Positions 9,326-16,044 of a DNA stretch of 64,000 bases are shown here, one piece after another (the first letter of the stretch is position 1; every line of letters starts with the position of its first letter). The DNA lies in NCBI GenBank assembly GCA_020845635.1, contig JADLFI010000012.1, forward strand, positions 1-64,000, in the 5' to 3' direction. This stretch comes from Bacteroidia bacterium. Its GTDB lineage: Bacteria > Bacteroidota > Bacteroidia > UBA4408. A model generated the notes under the pieces. That model saw only the letters and a list, made by a program, of their open reading frames with translations. It was not told the origin of the DNA and ran no database searches. The translations under genes were made by a program, and so were the position numbers.

Positions 9326-9354
9326 AAAAAGTTGCCTTGCGGGCAACTTTTTTT
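9326..9354. terminator. Bidirectional intrinsic terminator
   Basis: A perfect stem GTTGCC/GGCAAC around TTGC is flanked by AAAAA on the left and TTTTTTT on the right. It can work on both strands. On the minus strand it lies about 40 bases past the 3' end of tRNA-Leu; on the plus strand it follows the small open frame at 9236-9304. Confidence 0.8.
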
Positions 9355-9392
9355 GTTGGTTTTCTTTTATCCTTCAGAACATGAATTTAACG

Positions 9393-9476
9393 TGCGCGGG
9401 AGGAGAGTCGAACTCCTACGGGTTTTACCCCACTGGCTTCTGAGACCAGTGCGTCTGCCAATTCCGCCACCTGCGC
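9393..9476 (-). tRNA. tRNA-Leu (anticodon CAG)
   Basis: The minus strand folds as an 84-base class II tRNA. The D-arm region is GGCGGAATTGGCAGAC. The anticodon arm CTGGT-CTCAGAA-GCCAG places CAG at 34-36, so it reads CUG leucine codons. A short variable arm follows, then the T-arm AGGAG-TTCGACT-CTCCT. The acceptor stem pairs GCGCAGG with CCCGCGC and has one A-C mismatch at the fifth pair. The discriminator is A, as expected for Leu. CCA is not encoded. Confidence 0.93.
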
Positions 9477-9525
9477 ATATTTAACTATTTAACAAATAAG
9501 TTATATTTATACAACATTGTAGGGG

Positions 9526-9533
9526 CAAATGTA
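9526..9533 (-). promoter_or_regulatory. -7 promoter element for tRNA-Leu
   Basis: The minus strand reads TACATTTG followed by CCCC, an exact TAnnTTTG match about 50 bases upstream of the tRNA 5' end. Between them, 9483-9502 can form a small hairpin (AACTTATTT/AAATAGTT with one bulge) in the pre-tRNA leader. Confidence 0.5.
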
Positions 9534-9627
9534 CAAAACTATCCATGTTTCGTATTAAGTTTTGAACTTTTTACAAATAATACAATTCAAAGTATGATAA
9601 ATTCTGCTTAAAGCATTATATATTAGT

Positions 9628-10014
9628 TTACAAACTTTCAATAACACGCTTTAGCCTAGCACTAACTTCTAAGGCCAAATTTTCTAAATCGTGGTTCACA
9701 ACAGCCTGCATTGAAACCACCGGATTAATGACACTGACTTCAATCATTCCATCTTCATTTTGCTGCATAACAACATTACACGGCAATAAGGTTCCAATAT
9801 TTTTTTCAGCGCTTAATGCTTTAAAGGCAAAATTTGGATTACATGCACCTAAAATTAAATATGGACGGAAATCTACATCAAGCTTTTTCTTAAAAGTTTC
9901 TTTAATATTTATTTCGGTTAATATGCCAAACCCTTCATTTTTCAAGGCTTCGGTAACTTTGGTTTTGGTATCGTCCCAACCTGAAGTAAGTTTTTTTGAA
10001 AAGTAGTAACTCAT
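9628..10014 (-). CDS. DUF302 family protein
   Basis: This is a 128-residue DUF302 protein when started at the ATG at 10014 (MSYYFSKKLTSGWDD). An upstream in-frame ATG at 10065 would add 17 residues that do not fit the family, so I prefer the shorter form. The family features are the opening YYFSKKL, the segment EALKNEGFGILTEINIKETFKKKL, and YLILGACNPNFAFKALSAE followed by GTLLPCNVVMQQ. The cysteines in GACNP and LPCNV are typical. DUF302 proteins are small dimers of unknown role, sometimes found beside heavy-metal or sulfur genes. There is no operon partner here. Confidence 0.88.
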   Translation of the reverse strand: MSYYFSKKLTSGWDDTKTKVTEALKNEGFGILTEINIKETFKKKLDVDFRPYLILGACNPNFAFKALSAEKNIGTLLPCNVVMQQNEDGMIEVSVINPVVSMQAVVNHDLENLALEVSARLKRVIESL

Positions 10015-10219
10015 AGCAATTGTATTTTTGATGATTATGCCACAAAGGTTTATATTTAAAATCATTTATTTTGTAACTAAGGTAACACGGCAAGATTGTA
10101 ATAAGCTATAAATGTGTTTTATTTATTCATATAAAAGATGTTTGCGTTTGTGTTAAAGCCGTGATTAATAAAGTTAATAGTTAAGATTTCAATATTTGGC
10201 TTGGACGTGTTTCATAATG

Positions 10220-10238
10220 CGTATTATTACTGAATACG
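10220..10238 (+). repeat. Inverted repeat upstream of the YceI promoter
   Basis: CGTATT and AATACG are separated by seven bases and end about four bases ahead of the -33 region of the promoter at 10243-10273. The spacing and position would suit a dimeric activator. It is only six base pairs per arm, so chance is not excluded. Confidence 0.3.
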
Positions 10239-10242
10239 ATTA

Positions 10243-10273
10243 TTGATATAGATGTTTTAATTATTAATTTTGA
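10243..10273 (+). promoter_or_regulatory. Promoter of the YceI gene
   Basis: A TTG at 10243-10245 and TAATTTTG at 10266-10273 (exact TAnnTTTG) are separated by 20 bases. Transcription would start near 10280, giving a leader of about 18 bases before the ATG at 10298. Confidence 0.55.
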
Positions 10274-10297
10274 ACTTTAATTAATAAAATAATATAT

Positions 10298-10831
10298 ATG
10301 TCAACAATTTTATGGCAGTTAGACCCTGCACACTCCGAGGTTCAGTTTAAGGTAAAGCACATGATGATGTCTAGAGTTACCGGAGAATTTAAACAATTTA
10401 AACTTAATGTAGAAAGTATCGGACATGATTTTTTAACTTCAAAAATTCATTTTGAAGCCCTTATAAATTCAATAGATACACGAGTTGAACAACGAGATAA
10501 CCATTTAAAAAGTGCCGATTTCTTTGATGCTGCAAATTATCCGATATTAACATTTGATAGTTCCGAAATAGTAAAAATAAATCAAGAAGATTATGAATTG
10601 AAAGGGAACTTAACCATCAGAGATTTTACTCATACTATATCGTTAAAAGTTATCAGTAATGGAATTATAGAAGATCCTTATGGAAATTATAGAGCAGGAT
10701 TTGAAGTAAGCGGTAGTATTAATCGTTTAGAATACGGACTACAATATAACCCTATTATGGAAAAGGGTGGTTTAGTAGTTGGCCACGATGTAGCAATTTC
10801 GGCTAATATTGAGATTTTCTATAAAAAGTAA
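10298..10831 (+). CDS. YceI family protein (lipocalin-like polyisoprenoid-binding fold)
   Basis: This 177-residue protein matches the YceI family, an eight-stranded lipocalin-like barrel that binds long isoprenoid chains in characterised members. The hallmarks are present: WQLDPAHSEVQFKVKHMMMS at the N-terminus, FKQFKLNVES, a central SIDTRVEQRDNHLKSADFFD, PILTFDSSEI, and the late VGHDVAISANIEIF. There is no signal peptide, so it is probably cytoplasmic, unlike the E. coli periplasmic protein. It is preceded by a good promoter. The MFS carrier gene follows 52 bases downstream on the same strand. Confidence 0.92.
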   Translation: MSTILWQLDPAHSEVQFKVKHMMMSRVTGEFKQFKLNVESIGHDFLTSKIHFEALINSIDTRVEQRDNHLKSADFFDAANYPILTFDSSEIVKINQEDYELKGNLTIRDFTHTISLKVISNGIIEDPYGNYRAGFEVSGSINRLEYGLQYNPIMEKGGLVVGHDVAISANIEIFYKK

Positions 10832-10883
10832 GGCAATTAAATGATGATTGTTAATTAGGAGTGTTAGTTAAAAATTAATCAAA

Positions 10884-12086
10884 TTGTTTTTGGAACTAAA
10901 AGAAAAAAATAGTTCAACGGTATTTCCAATTCTGATATCATTAAGTGTTGCTCACTTTCTGAACGATGGTTTACAAGCGGTAATTCCTGCTATTTATCCC
11001 AAGCTTAAAACAGATTATGACTTAAGTTTCACCCAAATAGGCTTAATTACTCTAACTTTTCAACTTACAGCTTCAATATTGCAGCCTTTGGTGGGTTATT
11101 ATACCGACAAAAAAGCCCAACCCTATTCATTGGCAGTAGGGATGTGTTTTACCCTTTGCGGATTATTATTTTTAGCCTTTGCCACTACTTTTTACAGGGT
11201 ATTGTTTTCTGTGGCTTTGATTGGTACCGGCTCATCTGTTTTTCACCCGGAATCATCTCGTATAGCTCGATGGGCTTCAGGTGGTCGTGCAGGCCTAGCA
11301 CAATCGTTATTTCAGGTAGGTGGCAATGCCGGAACCTCATTTGGACCTTTAGTTGCAGCAGCTATTATTGTTCCTTTCGGACAACATGCCATTGCTTATT
11401 TATCTATTTTTGCATTGTTGTCTATTTTTATTTTAATGAAGGTTGGGAAATGGTACAAGAATCAGAATCTCAACAGAAACGGGAAGTCAGCATCCTTTAT
11501 CCACCAACCCACACACCTTTCAAATAGCAAAAGAGTGTTTACGGTTGTTCTTTTAATGGTACTTATTTTTTCTAAGTTTTTTTACATGGCTTCTATGCAA
11601 AACTACCTTACTTTTTATATGATTCATCATTTTGGAGTTTCAATACAAAGTTCGCAATTATTTTTGTTTGTATTTTTGTTTGCGGTTGCTGCCGGTACCA
11701 TCATTGGTGGGCCAATTGGCGATAAGTATGGTCGAAAAAAAGTAATTTTATTTTCAATTTTCGGGATAACACCCTTTGCATTGTTGTTACCTCATACAGG
11801 TTTAATTTTAACCTCTATTATGTCTGTATTTACAGGTGCTATTTTGGCCTCAGCCTTTCCCGCTATTATTGTTTATGGGCAGGAGTTGTTTCCCGAAAAG
11901 CTTGGTCTGGTGTCCGGTTTATTTTATGGATTTGCCTTTGGTATGGGCGCAATGGGTTCATCATTACTGGGTTTAATTGCTGATAAAACCAGCATTGAAT
12001 ATGTGTTTCAATTATGTTCGTATTTGCCTCTGTTGGGGCTTGTAGCTGTATTTTTACCGGACATAGAGAAGAAAAGTGCCGCGTAA
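10884..12086 (+). CDS. MFS transporter, fosmidomycin resistance (Fsr) type
   Basis: This 400-residue carrier has twelve predicted membrane helices. The Fsr-type opening is clear: SLSVAHFLNDGLQAVIPAIYP, then LTFQLTASILQPLVGYYTD, and GTGSSVFHPESSRIAR, the characteristic HPE motif of this branch. The cytoplasmic loop motif GDKYGRKK appears at the start of the second half. The E. coli relative exports fosmidomycin; natural substrates are unknown. The start is a TTG at 10884, and a second TTG two codons later is also possible. A PEP mutase-family gene follows after 23 bases with a good AAAAAGGA ribosome binding site, so they may be co-transcribed. Confidence 0.88.
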   Translation: MFLELKEKNSSTVFPILISLSVAHFLNDGLQAVIPAIYPKLKTDYDLSFTQIGLITLTFQLTASILQPLVGYYTDKKAQPYSLAVGMCFTLCGLLFLAFATTFYRVLFSVALIGTGSSVFHPESSRIARWASGGRAGLAQSLFQVGGNAGTSFGPLVAAAIIVPFGQHAIAYLSIFALLSIFILMKVGKWYKNQNLNRNGKSASFIHQPTHLSNSKRVFTVVLLMVLIFSKFFYMASMQNYLTFYMIHHFGVSIQSSQLFLFVFLFAVAAGTIIGGPIGDKYGRKKVILFSIFGITPFALLLPHTGLILTSIMSVFTGAILASAFPAIIVYGQELFPEKLGLVSGLFYGFAFGMGAMGSSLLGLIADKTSIEYVFQLCSYLPLLGLVAVFLPDIEKKSAA

Positions 12087-12109
12087 TTAATTTATCATGA
12101 TAAAAAGGA

Positions 12110-12955
12110 ATGTCGGGTATTCATTTACAAAAAGAGAAAGTTGAATTATTTCATGCTTTACACCATAAGGCAAATATGCTTGTTTTGGCAAATGCTTGGG
12201 ATTGTTTGTCGGCAAAGGCGTTTGAAAATGTAGGTTATAAGGCAATAGCTACTACGAGTGCCGGTGTTTCTTGGGCTTTGGGATATATGGATGGTGAATT
12301 TGCTCCACCTGACTTGATGTTGCAGGTTATTAAGCAAATAGCAAGATGCGTTGAAGTGCCTGTAACTGCTGATATTGAAGGAGGGTATTACCGAAACAAT
12401 TTAAATTTGTTCTCCGACTTTATAGAACGCCTGATAGATACTGGAATTTCGGGGCTTAATTTGGAAGACGGATATCAACATACTGAAAAACTGAATCATA
12501 TCTCATACCAAACCAAGGAAATTACTACCATTAAAACTTTAGCTTTAAACAAAGGCTTAAATTTATTTGTGAATGCTCGTACTGATGCCATGTTGTTGCC
12601 TTTTGACCAAGAGCGTAAAGTTAAAATATGCATAGAGCGTGCTCAATCCTTTGCCAATGCCGGAGCTGATGGTATTTTTATTCCCTTTGTATATGATTTA
12701 GAAACTATTAAAACGCTAAGAAGTAATATTAATTTACCGATAAACATCATGGCATCTGACCACTTTAATATTGAACAATTGCAAAGTATTAAAATCAACC
12801 GATTAAGCACCGGGGCTCGTTTTTCCATCGCAATGGCATCTTATATTAAAAAAATGGCTGAGAATTTGTTGAATAATAATAATATGAACGAGATGTTTGA
12901 TAATAGTTTAACCTATGCTGAGATAAATAATTGGTATAATTTTGATAACTTATAA
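12110..12955 (+). CDS. Isocitrate lyase/PEP mutase family protein
   Basis: This 281-residue TIM-barrel protein belongs to the isocitrate lyase/phosphonomutase superfamily. Evidence includes VLANAWDCLSAKAFENVGY, ATTSAGVSWALGYMDGE, PVTADIEGGY (the metal-binding acidic region), GISGLNLEDG, LFVNARTDAML and FANAGADGIFIPFV. Members make or break C-C or C-P bonds next to a carboxylate, for example carboxyphosphonoenolpyruvate mutase or 2-methylisocitrate lyase. The usual lyase KKCGH-type cysteine loop is absent, so an actual lyase role is less likely. The substrate is unknown. The stop codon overlaps a possible TTG start of the next gene. Confidence 0.85.
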   Translation: MSGIHLQKEKVELFHALHHKANMLVLANAWDCLSAKAFENVGYKAIATTSAGVSWALGYMDGEFAPPDLMLQVIKQIARCVEVPVTADIEGGYYRNNLNLFSDFIERLIDTGISGLNLEDGYQHTEKLNHISYQTKEITTIKTLALNKGLNLFVNARTDAMLLPFDQERKVKICIERAQSFANAGADGIFIPFVYDLETIKTLRSNINLPINIMASDHFNIEQLQSIKINRLSTGARFSIAMASYIKKMAENLLNNNNMNEMFDNSLTYAEINNWYNFDNL

Positions 12956-12962
12956 CACCACT

Positions 12963-14153
12963 ATGATGAATACCTTATTAAGAACATTTCTGATTTTATC
13001 AATTACTGTTTTTTGTACTTTTTCTTGTATCGCTCAGGGCAATATACAATGCGGTGCAGAGCGAATGGAGAAATACTTACCTTTAATTCAATCAAAGAAT
13101 GTATCTATTGTTGGCAACCAAACATCTGTGGTTGGAAAAAAATCTTTGTTAGATACCTTACTAAGTTTACAAATTAAAGTAATTAATGTATTCAGCCCCG
13201 AGCACGGCTTTAGAGGTACTGCAAGTGCAGGCGAAAGAGTTGCCAATGACATTGACAGTTTAACAGGCATTCAGGTAAAATCATTGTACGGAAGCAACAA
13301 GAAGCCCGACAAAAATGATCTAAAAGATATAGATGTTATGCTGTTTGATTTGCAGGATGTAGGAGTGCGTTTCTACACTTACATCAGTACTTTGCACTAC
13401 GTAATGCAAGCATGTGCCGAACAAAATGTTGAATTGATTGTGCTTGACCGTCCTAACCCTAATGGTTTTTATATTGATGGTCCTGTTTTGAATGATTCAT
13501 TTGCCTCATTTGTTGGAATGCACAAAGTGCCTGTTGTGTATGGAATGACTATAGGGGAGTATGCACAAATGATTAATGGCGAAAACTGGATAAAAACAGC
13601 AAACCCGTGTAAACTTCAGGTTATTACCTGCAAAGATTACACCCATCAAAGCAGGTATTTCTTACCCATTAAACCATCGCCTAATTTGCCCAATCATAAA
13701 TCCATTTTATTGTACCCCACTTTATGTTTCTTTGAAGGAACCGTAATAAGTGTAGGTAGAGGAACAGACAAACCTTTTCAGCAATATGGGCATCCGGAAA
13801 TGCAACATGGCGAAATTTCTTTTACTCCACAGAGCCTAAGTGGAGCTAGCAATCCGTTATATGCCAATAAGAAATGTTATGGTTTTGATTTAAGCAACAA
13901 TGATAATCTGTTGAATACCATAGATTCCGGTAAGGGCTTACAGTTAGAGATTTTATTTAATGCCTATAGTAACTTCCCCAATAAGGAGCAATTTTTTAAT
14001 TCATTTTTTAATAAACTGGCCGGAAACTCTACTTTGCAAAAACAGATTAAACAAGGTTTAAGTACTGCTCAAATTAAATCAAGCTGGCAGACCGATATTG
14101 ATAAGTTTAAAACCGTAAGGGCTAAATATTTACTCTATCCCGATTTTGAATAA
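12963..14153 (+). CDS. namZ: NamZ-like exo-beta-N-acetylmuramidase (DUF1343)
   Basis: This protein of about 396 residues matches DUF1343, the family of NamZ, which releases MurNAc from the non-reducing ends of peptidoglycan fragments. Conserved stretches include VSIVGNQTSVVG, VFSPEHGFRGTASAGE, VKSLYG, MLFDLQDVGVRFYTYIST, VLDRPNPNG, PVVYGMTIGEYAQMING, KPSPNLPN and SVGRGTDKPFQQYG. A signal peptide (about residues 1-25, ending near CIAQ) sends it to the periplasm. I chose the tandem ATG at 12963 rather than the TTG at 12942, because the signal peptide begins there. The role in cell-wall recycling follows from the family. Confidence 0.9.
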   Translation: MMNTLLRTFLILSITVFCTFSCIAQGNIQCGAERMEKYLPLIQSKNVSIVGNQTSVVGKKSLLDTLLSLQIKVINVFSPEHGFRGTASAGERVANDIDSLTGIQVKSLYGSNKKPDKNDLKDIDVMLFDLQDVGVRFYTYISTLHYVMQACAEQNVELIVLDRPNPNGFYIDGPVLNDSFASFVGMHKVPVVYGMTIGEYAQMINGENWIKTANPCKLQVITCKDYTHQSRYFLPIKPSPNLPNHKSILLYPTLCFFEGTVISVGRGTDKPFQQYGHPEMQHGEISFTPQSLSGASNPLYANKKCYGFDLSNNDNLLNTIDSGKGLQLEILFNAYSNFPNKEQFFNSFFNKLAGNSTLQKQIKQGLSTAQIKSSWQTDIDKFKTVRAKYLLYPDFE

Positions 14154-14161
14154 TTGAAATA

Positions 14162-14707
14162 TTAATATTGATATTCCTTCATCTGCTCGGCATTATCATG
14201 AGGAGCTTGAAATCTTATCACATTAATTGCCTTTCCTAAACGCGACAGGTATATATCTTCACCACCACAACACTCCCATTCAGGGTGAGAAGGTTTTTTA
14301 CGATTTTCATTGAAAGCATACTGTGAAATAATCAGAAAATTTCCTTTTAAGTTGATTACAAAATAACATTTTGAAAAGCTCATTTTTACAGGGTTTATAG
14401 CCGATACATAAATCCTGTATATTTCCTTATATTGCAAGTAATGATATTTCTTTATCATAAAAATTATAGGGGCTGAACAATGAGTATCTTCATTCTCATA
14501 AAACGAAGCAATTTCATTATCGGGCTTTTTTTGATAAGCTGCTCCTAACTGGTCTTGAAGTTGGGTTGTTCCAAACTTATTTAAGGCGTTGGCATAAAAG
14601 TTTATCTTCTTTACATCTTGCACCATATAAGCACTTTGCGCTTCGGCTTGCAACTGTAAAAATGTTTGCATAAAGTCTTGTAAACCTTTCTTTTCTTCCT
14701 CAGTCAT
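14162..14707 (-). CDS. Hypothetical protein
   Basis: This 181-residue soluble protein has no signal peptide and no family that I recognise. The first 50 residues are helical and Gln-rich (LQDFMQTFLQLQAEAQSAY). The rest looks like alternating strands, with a CCGGED motif near residue 146. An NTF2-like fold is conceivable from the layout but unproven. It lies six bases downstream of the 443-residue amidohydrolase on the same strand, so it is probably the last gene of that operon. Confidence 0.6.
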   Translation of the reverse strand: MTEEEKKGLQDFMQTFLQLQAEAQSAYMVQDVKKINFYANALNKFGTTQLQDQLGAAYQKKPDNEIASFYENEDTHCSAPIIFMIKKYHYLQYKEIYRIYVSAINPVKMSFSKCYFVINLKGNFLIISQYAFNENRKKPSHPEWECCGGEDIYLSRLGKAINVIRFQAPHDNAEQMKEYQY

Positions 14708-14712
14708 GTTGG

Positions 14713-16044
14713 TTAATCTATATTATATTTGCTCTTGTATTTTAAATATAATTGATGCTGAACATTATCAAGGCTTACTGATTTTCCCATAATAAAAGCT
14801 CTGTTGATAACACTGCTTTTCATATCCAGAATATCGCCTTGGCATAAAATGAGAGTTGCATCTTTTCCTATTTCGATACTTCCGGTGGTTTTATCTATTC
14901 CTGCTATACGAGCGGCATTTATGGTTATACTGCTTAATGCCTGTTCTTGTGTTAGCCCGTATGCTACAGCAGTACCTGCTATAAAAGGAAGGTTTCTTAC
15001 TTGCCAAAAACCATTGCAACTGAGAGCATATAAAATTCCTGCATCTTGCAGTTTTTTAGGGAGGGTATAGGGAGCATCAATCGGTTCATCTTCTCGTAAC
15101 GGCAATTGGTGAGTTTGCCCTAATATAACCGGAATATTGTTGTCTTTGAGTAAATTGATAACCATATTGGCCTCTGAACCGCCTACCAGCACAAAATTAA
15201 TTTTATATTTATTACATAAATTGACAGCAGCCATAATTTGTTTGGCAAAATTGGCATGTATGTATAATTTTTTTGTGTTATCGAAAATGCCGCGCATTGA
15301 TTCTAAAATTAAATTTTTAGGATTTGGTTTATTGTTTAGATGATAGTTATAAGAATCTTCAAAGAAGGCTTCCAAATTTTTTAGTTCTTTTTCAATTCTC
15401 TCTTTCTGTTTTTTCTCAAAATCCTCTTCATTACTTTTCTGCCCGTAATATACATTCATAGAAGGCCAGTTAATATGTACTCCTTCGTCTGATTTATATA
15501 CTGCGTCTTCCCAATTCCAGGCGTCAAGACTAACTATTGATGAATTTCCGCTAACCAATCCGCCTGATGGTGTTATTTGTGCCGTGAGGATTCCATTGAA
15601 TCTAACAGTTGGTGTAACTTTACTATCGGTATTATATGCAATGATAGCACGGGCATTAGGGTTTATACTCCCTGTTTCGGAGTAGTCATTCATGGCACGC
15701 AATGCCTCAATTTCTGAAAGACCTATATTGGTGTTCAATGCAATTAATCCGGGATAAACATGTTGCCCCTTGGCATCAATAATACTATCCCACGAATTGT
15801 TTTTTTCGTCCATGTTAAGGTAAGATAGAAAAGTAATTTTTCCTTCATTAAAACCTATTGATGCATTGTTGTAGGTTTTTCCGTTGCCATCGTGTAATTG
15901 AACATTTTTAATTAAAATGCTTTTGCTCTGCGCAGGAGCAGGTGCGGGGTTTTGAGCCATAGTGGTTAGGCTTCCATGGCAAAATAATAAGCCTATAATT
16001 AGTTTCTGTAATGCGGGGCTTATGGAATTTATTTTAAAAATCAT
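14713..16044 (-). CDS. Amidohydrolase-fold protein, probably catalytically degenerate
   Basis: This 443-residue exported protein has a signal peptide of about 30 residues (cleavage near TMAQ) and the amidohydrolase fold. It starts with the small beta-sandwich segment ILIKNVQLHDGNG and ends with the typical SITINAARIAGIDKTTGSIEIGKDATLIL. The metal-binding HxH that should follow the GLIALN strand is replaced by NTN. The late Asp region reads LSCNGF instead of a SDxP-type motif. The imidazolonepropionase-like catalytic centre is therefore missing. The start overlaps the end of the larger amidohydrolase by 11 bases, so both are made together and may form a complex in the periplasm. Confidence 0.8.
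   Translation of the reverse strand: MIFKINSISPALQKLIIGLLFCHGSLTTMAQNPAPAPAQSKSILIKNVQLHDGNGKTYNNASIGFNEGKITFLSYLNMDEKNNSWDSIIDAKGQHVYPGLIALNTNIGLSEIEALRAMNDYSETGSINPNARAIIAYNTDSKVTPTVRFNGILTAQITPSGGLVSGNSSIVSLDAWNWEDAVYKSDEGVHINWPSMNVYYGQKSNEEDFEKKQKERIEKELKNLEAFFEDSYNYHLNNKPNPKNLILESMRGIFDNTKKLYIHANFAKQIMAAVNLCNKYKINFVLVGGSEANMVINLLKDNNIPVILGQTHQLPLREDEPIDAPYTLPKKLQDAGILYALSCNGFWQVRNLPFIAGTAVAYGLTQEQALSSITINAARIAGIDKTTGSIEIGKDATLILCQGDILDMKSSVINRAFIMGKSVSLDNVQHQLYLKYKSKYNID

Noticed and set aside
12942-12962. TTG start for the NamZ-like gene
   Set aside because: The extension overlaps the previous stop and precedes the natural start of the signal peptide at the tandem ATG.
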